Source: Alphaproteobacteria bacterium
GTDB taxonomy: Bacteria > Pseudomonadota > Alphaproteobacteria > UBA2966 > CAIVPW01
Direction of reading: 5' to 3'
NCBI GenBank assembly: GCA_947481575.1
Contig: CANKGV010000018.1
Coordinates: 1 to 46,283, forward strand
Length of the DNA: 46,283 nt
Shown here: positions 7,336 to 15,049 of the stretch, in pieces
How the letters are laid out: each line of letters begins with the position of its first letter
Position numbering within the stretch: position 1 is the stretch's first letter
Translations under genes and position numbers: made by a program
The notes under the pieces: model-generated
What the model saw: the letters and a program-made list of their open reading frames with translations, nothing else
Databases searched by the model: none
Told to the model about the DNA's origin: nothing

Positions 7336-8817
7336 GCGGTTGTTCTGCTGGCGGTGGCGCCGGCGGCGGCGCGGGCGCAGGACTTGCTGGGCACGTGCCT
7401 CGGCACGCTGGCGCCGGTGTGCTTGGCGCAACTGGCGCGCGATTCGGCGCAGGCCCAACCCGACCCCAACGATGCGATGCTCGGCCTGGCCTATCTAGGA
7501 TACGTGCAGGCGCGTGGCGGCGACCGCGCGGGGGCGACCGTCAGCCTCGATGCTGCGGCACGCGCGGCCGAGTCCATCAAAGACGCCGTCGAGCGCGACT
7601 TCGCGCGGACGTGGGTCGCGCCCATGTACGCGGCCGCCGGCGATATGGCGGCGGCGTTGGCCCTGGCGGATGCGATCGGGGCGGCGCGCGACCGCGATGA
7701 CGCGCTGGCGGCGATCGTGGGGCAAGCGATCGAGCGTGGCGATATCGCGGGCGCCGAGGGCGTGGTCGCGCGGGCCAGGGCGGGCGAGCTCGCGGCGGCG
7801 CGGGTCGCGCTCGGCGGGGCTTACGCAGCGCGCGGCGAGTTCGAGCGGGCCGCGGCCGTGGCGCGCGGGCTGACGGCGGACCAGCGCGGCGCACTGCTGG
7901 CGGACCTGGCTAAGCACATGGCCGACGCGAACCGCACTCACGAGGCGATCAAGCTCGCGCTCGAGCTGGCGGACGGGCCGGAGTTGGACGCGGCGATGGC
8001 GGCGCTGGTGGCCAGCATGGCCGAGCGGCTGGTGCTGGGCGACGCGCGCGTCGTGGCAGCGGCGCTGACTGCGCCGGGACCACGCGACACGGCGTTTGCG
8101 GCGCTGGCGGCGGCGGAAGCCGGCACCGGGGATTTCACCGGCGCGGTGGCGGACGCGGGCCGGGTGGTGGATCAGGTCGGGCGGCTGCGGGCGCGCGAGG
8201 CAGTTGCGCAGGCGCGGGCACAGAGCGGCGACGTGACGGGCGCCGTGGCGTTTGCGCTCACCGAGGACTACGCGCAGTACCGGGCGATTCTGTTGGGCGC
8301 GGTGGCGAAGGTGCAGGCGGAGGCGGGCAACGTCGCGAACGCGCTGGTTACGGTGGCACGGATCGACGTGGTGCTGGATCGCAACCGGTTGATAGCGGAC
8401 TTAGGCAAAGCCCGCCTCGACGCGGGCGACAAGGCAGGGGCGCGGCGCTGCCTGGAATTGCTGACCGCCGGCGCGCCGTTCGCCGACGCGGCGGTGGTGG
8501 GCTTTGCGCGGCTAGGCGAACACGAGCGCGCGCGGGATATAGCGGCATCGTTGCCCGACGGCATCGTGCGGGCGTGGGCGTTGCTCGACGCGGCGCGGGC
8601 CGTGAAGGCGCCGGACGCGGCGCGCACGTATCTGGGCTTGGCAGTGGTGGAACTGGAGCGCGATCCCAACGCTTATGGCCGCGACGACGCGGCGCGGGTG
8701 CTGGCGGTGCAGTGGGCGCGCGCCGGTGATGCCGCGCAGGCGGCGGCGCTGATCGCCGGGCTGTCCGCGAGCGGGCGGGTGATGGTCTTCACCGATTTGC
8801 TGCCGCAGGGGCGCTGA
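7294..8817 (+). CDS. Secreted helical-repeat (TPR/SEL1-like) protein, paralogue 2
   Basis: The 507-residue protein is a paralogue of the 5161 product. It has a signal peptide ending in ARAQ, the CLx6CLA pair (TCLGTLAPVCLA), then about twelve helical units with G-(D/E/N)-x3-A turns (GGDRAGA, AGDMAAA, RGDIAGA, RGEFERA, TGDFTGA, SGDVTGA, AGNVANA, AGDKAGA, LGEHERA, AGDAAQA). The start is ambiguous: GTG 7294 and GTG 7318 lie in the two copies of an in-frame 24-bp repeat, and the second alone gives a complete 20-residue signal peptide. Neither has a clear ribosome binding site. The stop is followed one base later by the cytochrome gene, so the two form an operon. Function unknown; a periplasmic scaffold role is inferred. 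Confidence 0.75.
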   Translation: MRALRATPVRALRAAVVLLAVAPAAARAQDLLGTCLGTLAPVCLAQLARDSAQAQPDPNDAMLGLAYLGYVQARGGDRAGATVSLDAAARAAESIKDAVERDFARTWVAPMYAAAGDMAAALALADAIGAARDRDDALAAIVGQAIERGDIAGAEGVVARARAGELAAARVALGGAYAARGEFERAAAVARGLTADQRGALLADLAKHMADANRTHEAIKLALELADGPELDAAMAALVASMAERLVLGDARVVAAALTAPGPRDTAFAALAAAEAGTGDFTGAVADAGRVVDQVGRLRAREAVAQARAQSGDVTGAVAFALTEDYAQYRAILLGAVAKVQAEAGNVANALVTVARIDVVLDRNRLIADLGKARLDAGDKAGARRCLELLTAGAPFADAAVVGFARLGEHERARDIAASLPDGIVRAWALLDAARAVKAPDAARTYLGLAVVELERDPNAYGRDDAARVLAVQWARAGDAAQAAALIAGLSASGRVMVFTDLLPQGR

Positions 8818-8818
8818 C

Positions 8819-9331
8819 GTGGCGCGGCTTTGGATCGCGGCAATGGTAGCGGTGCTGGCGGCGGCGCCAGCGGCGGCCGAAGAGTTCGATCCCGCCCAAG
8901 TTGATGCGGGGCGGGCGATCTATCAGACCACCGGCGCCAATTGCGAGATGTGCCATGAGTGGACCGGCACCGGGCGCAATCCCAACGGACGGTACAGCGA
9001 AGTGATGGCGGGCGGGCCGTCGCTGGTGGCGTCGACCATGGACCGGGCGGCGATGATCGAAATCGTGTCGTGCGGCAAAATGGTCGGCTGGGGCGTGATG
9101 CCGCAGTACCGCAACGACGCGTGGACGCCGGCGTTGCGCTGCGGGGGCAAGGTCGCCGCCGACCGCGCGCCGGGGGAGGCACCGGAGGCCGGGCTGCTGG
9201 GGCTGGCGGCCGCGCAGGTCGAAGCGGTGGTCACCTATGTGCGGGCGGTGTACCAGGGCCAGCGCATGACGCTCGCCAACTGCCAGAAATACTTCGGGGA
9301 TAAGTCGAAGGCGTGCGATCTGTACCGTTGA
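8819..9331 (+). CDS. Periplasmic four-Cys monohaem cytochrome c, paralogue 1
   Basis: The 170-residue precursor has a signal peptide ending in AAA (about residue 20). It has one haem-c site, CEMCH (Cys 42, Cys 45, His 46), and a likely Met ligand in GWGVMPQY. Four more Cys (VSCG, LRCGG, LANCQKYFG, SKACDLYR) match the family described as methanol-metabolism-related four-Cys cytochrome c (TIGR03874, from memory). It is a likely electron acceptor for a PQQ dehydrogenase. GTG 8819 starts one base after the stop of the repeat-protein gene. A close paralogue follows the second PQQ dehydrogenase at 14515. Confidence 0.85.
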   Translation: MARLWIAAMVAVLAAAPAAAEEFDPAQVDAGRAIYQTTGANCEMCHEWTGTGRNPNGRYSEVMAGGPSLVASTMDRAAMIEIVSCGKMVGWGVMPQYRNDAWTPALRCGGKVAADRAPGEAPEAGLLGLAAAQVEAVVTYVRAVYQGQRMTLANCQKYFGDKSKACDLYR

Positions 9332-9335
9332 ACGT

Positions 9336-9388
9336 CCGGCTCCCCGGCCCCGAGGGACCCGGGGGAGGGAGTTGGGGCGGGGAGCCGG
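9336..9388. terminator. Bidirectional hairpin between convergent genes
   Basis: CCGGCTCCCC at 9336-9345 pairs perfectly with GGGGAGCCGG at 9379-9388 across a 33-nt GC-rich loop that can itself fold. It lies between the cytochrome stop (plus) and the superoxide dismutase stop (minus). There is no clear U tract. Confidence 0.5.
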
Positions 9389-9396
9389 GTCGAGCC

Positions 9397-10014
9397 CTAC
9401 GAAACTTTCAAGAAACGCTGGCCGGCAACGGTCCAGAAGCGCTGTTCGGCGACCGACCAGTTTAGGTTGCGGAAGAACGCGGCGATGTAGTCCGCCTTTT
9501 TCGCCGGCGCGTAGTCGACCATGTAGGCGTGTTCCCACATATCCATGGCAAGCAGCACCGGCAGACCGGTGAGCTGGCCGTGCTCGTGGTCGTCGACCCA
9601 CGCGTTGATGAACACCTGGAGCTTGGCGTCGAAGTACAGGACGGTCCAGCCGATGCCGCGCCTCATGCCGAGGGCCTTAAACTGGTGCTCCCACGCCTCG
9701 TAGCTGCCGAACTGTTGGGCGAGCGCCATCGCGAGCGGACCGACCGGCACCGCAGGGGCGGGCTGACCCTCCCACTGGGCGAAGTAGATCTCGTGCATGC
9801 GCATGCCGTCGAATTCGAACGCGAGACGACGATGCACTTCGGCCAGCGCATAGGCATTGCGCTCGGGGTCCTGCATCAGGTCGCCCTCGGTGTCGCGCAA
9901 CTTGTTCAAGTTGGTGACGTAGCCGGCATAGAGATCGAGGTGCACGGCGAGCTGCGCCGGCGAGATGCCGTCGAGCGCCGGCAGGGCGAAGGTCTGCTTG
10001 GGATAGCTTTGCAT
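9397..10014 (-). CDS. Superoxide dismutase, Fe/Mn family
   Basis: The 205-residue protein converts superoxide to hydrogen peroxide and oxygen. All four metal ligands of the family are visible: His 25 (VHLDLYAGYV), His 74 (MHEIYF), Asp 158 and His 162 (in DMWEHAYMVDY). The usual His-His pair at the first ligand is here His-Leu, a mild departure. There is no signal peptide, so it is cytoplasmic. The start at 10014 gives a normal-length protein; the longer upstream frame has no SOD similarity. It is convergent with the cytochrome gene and divergent from the first PQQ dehydrogenase gene. Whether it uses Fe or Mn cannot be told. Confidence 0.92.
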   Translation of the reverse strand: MQSYPKQTFALPALDGISPAQLAVHLDLYAGYVTNLNKLRDTEGDLMQDPERNAYALAEVHRRLAFEFDGMRMHEIYFAQWEGQPAPAVPVGPLAMALAQQFGSYEAWEHQFKALGMRRGIGWTVLYFDAKLQVFINAWVDDHEHGQLTGLPVLLAMDMWEHAYMVDYAPAKKADYIAAFFRNLNWSVAEQRFWTVAGQRFLKVS

Positions 10015-10309
10015 GACCCGGACGCTATCCGGGCGCCGCACGTGTGCACTATCGCGCATGGGGCGGACACGGTCGCGGGGTAGCCTGCGGACTGGGGCCG
10101 CTTGTGACCACAGGACCCGAGAAGGTCTAACCATTTCAGTATGTTGGTGGGTGACCATGCCGTGGGCCGCGCTTTGCGGTTTCGCGGCGCGGATGCAGTC
10201 CGTCGCACGGTGGTAAACTGCTCGCGCCCAACCGTTGGAGAGCGGGACGGCACGCACCTCCGGTTTCGGAGGGCATTTGTGGACCAATCCATTTTTGGGA
10301 GCGAATTTG
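10015..10309. other. Divergent intergenic region upstream of the first PQQ dehydrogenase
   Basis: The 295-bp gap separates the superoxide dismutase (minus) from the PQQ dehydrogenase (plus). A TAAACT hexamer near 10214 could be a -10 for the plus gene, but no convincing -35 lies at the right spacing. A GGGAG ribosome binding site precedes ATG 10310. No gene was recognised here. Confidence 0.4.
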
Positions 10310-12202
10310 ATGACACTGTTCAAAAGAACGTCGGCATCGCTGTTGGCGATGGCCTGCGTGGCGGGCGTTTCGCAAAATGCGCTCGCGAACGACGACGTGC
10401 TGGCGAAGTCGAAAGACCCGGCCAACGTCGTGATGCCGAGCATCACCTATAACGGCTGGAACTACAGCACGCTGAACCAAATCACGTTGGATAACGTGAA
10501 GAACCTGACGCTGGCCTGGACGATGCAGATCGGCATCATGGACAGCCACGAAGCTTCGCCGCTCGTGGTGGGCGATACGATGTACATCGCATCCCCGAAA
10601 CCGAACTACATCTACGCGCTCGATCTGACCAAAGACGGCGTGATCAAGTGGGAGTTCCGTCCCACGATGGACGTGGCGTTGGCCACGGCCCAGACCTGCT
10701 GCGGTCAGCAGACCCGCGCGCTGTACTACGCCGAGGGCAAGATCTTCTACGCGACCCTCGACGGCCAAATCATCGCTTTGGACGCGAAGTCCGGTGAGCA
10801 GCTGTGGCGCAACGTCGGCGCGGACATCGTGCGCGGCGAAGGCATGGCCGGCAACGGACTGATCGTCCACAACCTGTTCTTGGTGGGCAACGAGGGCGGC
10901 GAGCGTGGCGTACGCGGCAAGTCTCACGCCTACGACATCAACACCGGCAAGATGCAGTGGACCTATTACAACATGGGTCCGAACAATGAGGTCGGCATCG
11001 GCCCGAAGTTCAAGCCGTTCTACGCCGACGACAAGATCCCGAACCCCGCGCTGGATAGCTGGTTCGGCGACTCGTGGAAGCACGGCGGCGGGACCAATTG
11101 GGGCTACTACACCTGGGATCCCGACACGGACATCTTCTTCTACTCCACCGGCAACTGCGGCCCGTGGAACCCGGACTACCGCCGCGAGTGGGGCAAGGTC
11201 GACCTCGACGCGAACGGCGGCTTGAAGAGCTTCAAGAACAACTACTGCGCGTCGCAGATGGCGCGTAACGCCACCACCGGCGAACTGATCTGGGCGTACA
11301 ACATCACCCCGCAGGATATGTGGGACTTGGATGAGCCGCTGATCACCCCGCTGGTCGATCTGACCATCGGCGGCGCGGTGCGGAAGACCGCGATGAAGTT
11401 CGCCCGCGACGGCATGTTCTATGTTTGGGACCGCAACACCGGCGAAATGCTCATCGAACCGTGGATGGCCGAGTACCAGGACCTGAACCACGGCGTCGAC
11501 ATGAAGACCGGCCGGCCGATGTACAACATCGACAAGATCGCCTTCACCAATGTCGAAGACCGCCGCAAGTACACCCAGGCCGATCCGCGCGGGGACACGA
11601 AGCCCCAGGGCTATACCGGCACGGAAATCGTGTATTGCCCGGGCACGGCAGCCCGTAACTGGGAAAACGATGCGTGGTCGCCGCGCACCGGTCTTTTGTA
11701 CACGCACTCGGACACCAGCTGCGCGACGCAGGTGGTGACCACCGGCGAGTACAAGCCGGGCGAGGGCTACACCCTGCAACGCTCCGCCGGTGGCGCGGCC
11801 GCACAGGCGCTAGGCATGGACGGCAAGCCGACGACCGTGTTGTCGCGCCTGCAGGCCAACGACCCGATCAACCGTAAGAACGTGTGGAGCAAGCCGTACA
11901 ACGAGAACACCCGCGTGCCGGCGATGGCCACCGCCACGGACATCGTGTTCCACGGCAACAGCGCCGAAGGGCTGTTCGAGGCGCTGGACGCCAAGACCGG
12001 CAAGGCGGCGTGGACATTCCGCACCGGTTCGCGGTTCAACCAGTCGCCGATCAGCTACCTCTATGGTGGCAAGCAGTACATCGCGATCATCTCCAGCTCG
12101 CGTATCGGCGACACTGCAGTCGCCAACAACGCGCCTGCGGATGCCGCGGCACGCTACCGCCGTCAGGGTGTGACGCTGTACGTGTTCAAGCTGCCCGGCT
12201 AA
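10310..12202 (+). CDS. PQQ-dependent alcohol dehydrogenase, lanthanide-type active site, paralogue 1
   Basis: The 630-residue periplasmic quinoprotein has a signal peptide (cleavage after ALA, residue 26) and eight beta-propeller blades. It resembles MxaF/XoxF methanol dehydrogenases in length and N-terminus. Vicinal Cys 130-131 form the PQQ-stacking disulfide. Predicted metal ligands are Glu 198 (ERGVRG), Asn 282 (TGNCGPWN), the catalytic Asp 339, and Asp 341 in WDLD. An Asp two residues after the catalytic Asp is the known mark of lanthanide-dependent enzymes (Ala in Ca-type MxaF). Substrate is probably a primary alcohol, not provable here. A GGGAGCG ribosome binding site supports ATG 10310. 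It is followed by its own terminator, then by a paralogue. No xoxG/xoxJ-type gene is beside it. Confidence 0.9.
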   Translation: MTLFKRTSASLLAMACVAGVSQNALANDDVLAKSKDPANVVMPSITYNGWNYSTLNQITLDNVKNLTLAWTMQIGIMDSHEASPLVVGDTMYIASPKPNYIYALDLTKDGVIKWEFRPTMDVALATAQTCCGQQTRALYYAEGKIFYATLDGQIIALDAKSGEQLWRNVGADIVRGEGMAGNGLIVHNLFLVGNEGGERGVRGKSHAYDINTGKMQWTYYNMGPNNEVGIGPKFKPFYADDKIPNPALDSWFGDSWKHGGGTNWGYYTWDPDTDIFFYSTGNCGPWNPDYRREWGKVDLDANGGLKSFKNNYCASQMARNATTGELIWAYNITPQDMWDLDEPLITPLVDLTIGGAVRKTAMKFARDGMFYVWDRNTGEMLIEPWMAEYQDLNHGVDMKTGRPMYNIDKIAFTNVEDRRKYTQADPRGDTKPQGYTGTEIVYCPGTAARNWENDAWSPRTGLLYTHSDTSCATQVVTTGEYKPGEGYTLQRSAGGAAAQALGMDGKPTTVLSRLQANDPINRKNVWSKPYNENTRVPAMATATDIVFHGNSAEGLFEALDAKTGKAAWTFRTGSRFNQSPISYLYGGKQYIAIISSSRIGDTAVANNAPADAAARYRRQGVTLYVFKLPG

Positions 12203-12224
12203 TCCCCGGTTGTACGAACGCTTT

Positions 12225-12250
12225 GGGGGGAGGCCGATCGGCCTCCCCCC
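12225..12250 (+). terminator. Rho-independent terminator of the first PQQ dehydrogenase
   Basis: A perfect 26-nt palindrome (GGGGGGAGGCCGA and its complement) lies 22 nt after the stop and is followed by TTCTTTCTT. It is a strong intrinsic terminator and means the second PQQ gene needs its own promoter. Confidence 0.85.
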
Positions 12251-12359
12251 TTCTTTCTTCCGATCTCGCATCGGGAACAGGTGTGTGTGGGGGGGCCACC
12301 GCGGCCACTGGCCGCGACGATAGACAGACTGAAAAGTCCGCTAAATCAGCCACTTGCGA

Positions 12360-12392
12360 TTTCACGCAATTGTGCTGCCCCTGTGATAAAAT
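12360..12392 (+). promoter_or_regulatory. Possible promoter of the second PQQ dehydrogenase
   Basis: In the 274-bp gap, the relatively AT-rich stretch 12340-12392 holds TTCACG at 12361-12366 and an extended -10-like TGTGATAAA at 12382-12390, with GATAAA at 12385. Spacing is 18 bp. The match is weak, but the local base composition stands out from its surroundings and a promoter is required after the upstream terminator. Confidence 0.3.
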
Positions 12393-12476
12393 GTCGCAGC
12401 GCGTCCGTCTGAGGCGGCGTCGCACGCCCCGGGGAAATGAGGGGCGGTTGCAACAAATCACTGGGAGGCAAACTGA

Positions 12477-14375
12477 ATGACACTATTCAAAGGAACAGCA
12501 GCGTCGCTGTTCGCGATGGCCTGCGTTGCAGGCGTATCACAGACAGCGGTCGCCAACGACGACGTCCTGAAGCTGTCGAAGGACCCGGCGAACGTCGTGA
12601 TGCCCAGCATCACCTACAACGGCTGGAACTACAGCCAGTTGACCCAGATCACGCAGGACAACGTTAAGAACCTGACGCTGGCCTGGACCATGCAGATCGG
12701 CATTCTCGACCAGCACGAAGCATCGCCGCTGGTCGTGGGCGACACGATGTACATCGTGTCTCCGAAGCCGAACTATGTGTACGCCCTGGACCTGGCCAAA
12801 GACGGCGTCATCAAGTGGGAATTCCGTCCCACGATGGACGTCGCCCTGGCGAGCGCCCAGACCTGCTGCGGCGCGCAGACTCGTGGTCTGTACTACGCCG
12901 AAGGCAAGCTGTTTTACGCGACCCTCGACGGCCAGGTGATTGCGCTCGACGCGAAGTCGGGTGAGCAGTTGTGGCGCAACGTCGGCACGGACATCGTCCG
13001 CGGCGAAGGCATGGCCGGCAACGCGCTGGTTGTCCACAACCTGTTCATTGGCGGCAACGAAGGTGGCGAGCGCGGCGCCCGCGGCAAGGTGCACGCCTAC
13101 GACATCAACACCGGCAAGAACGCCTGGACCTACTACAACATGGGTCCGAACAACGAAGTCGGCATCGGCCCGAAATTCAAGCCGTTCTACGCCGACGACA
13201 AGATCGCCAACCCGGCCCTCGATTCCTGGTGGAAGGATTCGTGGAAGACCGGCGGCGGCACCTCGTGGGGCTACTTCACCTGGGATCCGGACGTCGACAT
13301 CTTCTACTACTCGACCGGCAACTGCGGTCCGTGGAACGCGGATTACCGTCGTGAGTGGGGCAAGATCGACCTGGACGCCAACGGCGGCCTGAAGTCGTAC
13401 AAGAACAACTACTGCGCATCGCAGATGGCGCGCGATGGCAAGACCGGCGAACTGATCTGGGCGTACAACATCACCCCGCAAGACCAGTGGGACCTTGATG
13501 AGCCGCTGATCACCCCGCTGATCGACCTTACGATCAACGGCGCGGTGAAGAAGACCGCTGTGAAGTTCGCCCGCGACGGTTACTTCTACGTTTGGGACCG
13601 CGTCACCGGCCAAATGTTGATCGAACCGTGGATGGCGGAGTACCAGGATCTGAATACGGGCATCGACATGGCCACTGGCCGTCCGAAGTACCGGATCGAA
13701 CAGATCATGTTCACCAGCGTGGAAGACCGCCGCAAGTACACGCAGTCGGATCCCCGCGGCGGCGGCGCCACGAAGCCGACCGGCTACACGGGCACCGAAG
13801 TCGAGTACTGCCCGGGCACCGCGGCCCGCAACTGGGAGAACGACGCTTGGTCGCCCCGCACCAATCTGCTGTACACGCACTCGGACTCGACGTGCGCCGT
13901 GCAAATCATGATCACCGGCGAGTACAAGCCGGGTGAAGGCTACACTCTGCGTCAGACCGCTCCGGGTGCAGTTGCGGTCAACAAGGGCCTCGATGGCAAG
14001 GCGACCACGGTCGGTTCGAACCTGCGCGCCAACGACCCGCTCGGCCGTAAGACCGTTTGGAGCGTGCCGTACAACGACACCGGCCGTGTAGCAGTGATGG
14101 CTACTGCGACCGATCTGTTGTTCCACGGTAACCAGGCGGAAGGCAACTTCCAGGCGCTCGATGCCAAGACCGGCAAAGTGCTGTGGTCGTTCCGCGCGGG
14201 CGCCCGTTGGGGCCAGTCGCCGATCAGCTACTCGTACGGTGGCAAGCAGTACATCGCGATCATCGCTTCGTCCGCGGCGGCCAACACGGCCGTAGTTGCG
14301 AATGCGGCGCCGGATAACGCGAACCGCTACCGCCGTTCGGGCTCGACGCTGTACGTGTTCAAGCTGCCCGGCTAA
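12477..14375 (+). CDS. PQQ-dependent alcohol dehydrogenase, lanthanide-type active site, paralogue 2
   Basis: The 632-residue periplasmic quinoprotein is a close paralogue of the preceding gene (most of the first 240 residues identical by eye). It keeps the signal peptide, the Cys 130-131 pair, Glu 198, Asn 282, catalytic Asp 339 and the lanthanide-type Asp 341 (QWDLDEPLI). Differences cluster on the surface and in the last 130 residues, where this copy has extra residues (for example GGGATKPTGYTG). A good GGGAGG ribosome binding site precedes ATG 12477. The gene ends in an intrinsic terminator, and a four-Cys cytochrome follows. Retention of all active-site residues in both copies suggests different substrates or expression, not redundancy. 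Confidence 0.9.
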   Translation: MTLFKGTAASLFAMACVAGVSQTAVANDDVLKLSKDPANVVMPSITYNGWNYSQLTQITQDNVKNLTLAWTMQIGILDQHEASPLVVGDTMYIVSPKPNYVYALDLAKDGVIKWEFRPTMDVALASAQTCCGAQTRGLYYAEGKLFYATLDGQVIALDAKSGEQLWRNVGTDIVRGEGMAGNALVVHNLFIGGNEGGERGARGKVHAYDINTGKNAWTYYNMGPNNEVGIGPKFKPFYADDKIANPALDSWWKDSWKTGGGTSWGYFTWDPDVDIFYYSTGNCGPWNADYRREWGKIDLDANGGLKSYKNNYCASQMARDGKTGELIWAYNITPQDQWDLDEPLITPLIDLTINGAVKKTAVKFARDGYFYVWDRVTGQMLIEPWMAEYQDLNTGIDMATGRPKYRIEQIMFTSVEDRRKYTQSDPRGGGATKPTGYTGTEVEYCPGTAARNWENDAWSPRTNLLYTHSDSTCAVQIMITGEYKPGEGYTLRQTAPGAVAVNKGLDGKATTVGSNLRANDPLGRKTVWSVPYNDTGRVAVMATATDLLFHGNQAEGNFQALDAKTGKVLWSFRAGARWGQSPISYSYGGKQYIAIIASSAAANTAVVANAAPDNANRYRRSGSTLYVFKLPG

Positions 14376-14399
14376 TCCGCCGTTCAGCCTGCGCGTTTG

Positions 14400-14424
14400 G
14401 GGGGAAGGCCGTTGGCCTTCCCCC
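14400..14424 (+). terminator. Rho-independent terminator of the second PQQ dehydrogenase
   Basis: An 11-bp GC-rich stem (GGGGGAAGGCC and its complement, loop GTT) lies 24 nt after the stop and is followed by TTTCTTTTT. It resembles the terminator after the first copy, as expected from tandem duplication. Confidence 0.85.
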
Positions 14425-14514
14425 TTTCTTTTTGGGCCCACGCCGCTCGCGCAAAGTTGGATGGTGCGCGAGCGTGCCGGGCCCTACGGTGAGCGTTCAC
14501 CGGGAGAAACCCAG

Positions 14515-15039
14515 ATGAATTCACGATGGATCGCGGCGGCACTGGCGGGGGCACTGATGCTGACGCCTCTGGCCGCGGGGGCCCAGGCGGTGGACCAAGC
14601 GCAGGCCGATGCCGGCATGGAGTTGTTCAAGCCCACCGGCGCCAACTGCGAGATGTGTCACGCATGGACCGGCGGCGGCCGGTGGAACGACACCCCGTTC
14701 AGTACCGTGCCGGCAACGGGGCCATCGCTGATTACCAGCACCATGACCCGTGCGCAGATGATCGAAGTGATCGGCTGCGGCTCGGTGCGTGGGGATGCGG
14801 TGATGCCGCGCTACCGCGGCGACGCGTGGACGCAGCAATTCCCGTGCTACGGCAAGGTCGGCACTAGCGCCACCGCGGACGAGCGTCCCATCCCGGGTGA
14901 GCGGCAACTTACCGCTGCGCAGATTGAGGCGATGGTCACCTTCATCCAGGCCGTATACCAGGGCAAGACGATGACGCTGGCGAACTGCGAGAAGTACTTC
15001 GGGCCGAAGTCGAAGGGCTGCAACCTGCTGCGCAAATAG
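14515..15039 (+). CDS. Periplasmic four-Cys monohaem cytochrome c, paralogue 2
   Basis: The 174-residue precursor has a signal peptide ending in AGAQA and one CEMCH haem site (Cys 45, Cys 48, His 49). A Met ligand is likely in GDAVMPRY, and four further Cys (VIGCG, FPCYG, LANCEKYFG, SKGCNLL) match the cytochrome at 8819. The two share most of their C-terminal half (AVYQGxxMTLANCxKYFGxKSKxC). ATG 14515 is supported by GGGAG. Its place right after the PQQ dehydrogenases makes it their probable electron acceptor; a terminator between them suggests separate transcription. The stop is 10 bp from that of the convergent membrane-protein gene. Confidence 0.85.
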   Translation: MNSRWIAAALAGALMLTPLAAGAQAVDQAQADAGMELFKPTGANCEMCHAWTGGGRWNDTPFSTVPATGPSLITSTMTRAQMIEVIGCGSVRGDAVMPRYRGDAWTQQFPCYGKVGTSATADERPIPGERQLTAAQIEAMVTFIQAVYQGKTMTLANCEKYFGPKSKGCNLLRK

Positions 15040-15049
15040 CGCGGCGCGG

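Noticed and set aside
10015-10446. N-terminal extension of superoxide dismutase over 140 codons
   Set aside because: The extension is unlike any SOD; starting at 10014 gives the standard 205-residue enzyme with all ligands.
10310-14375. Naming the PQQ dehydrogenases xoxF or mxaF
   Set aside because: Active-site residues suggest lanthanide use, but sequence around them differs from both groups and no xoxGJ or mxaGIJ genes accompany them; a symbol would overstate the evidence.
12537-14441. A 634-codon open frame on the minus strand opposite the second PQQ dehydrogenase
   Set aside because: It is an antisense shadow caused by high GC content and third-position bias; its translation is Arg/Val/Ala-rich with no family features, while the plus strand encodes a clear quinoprotein.
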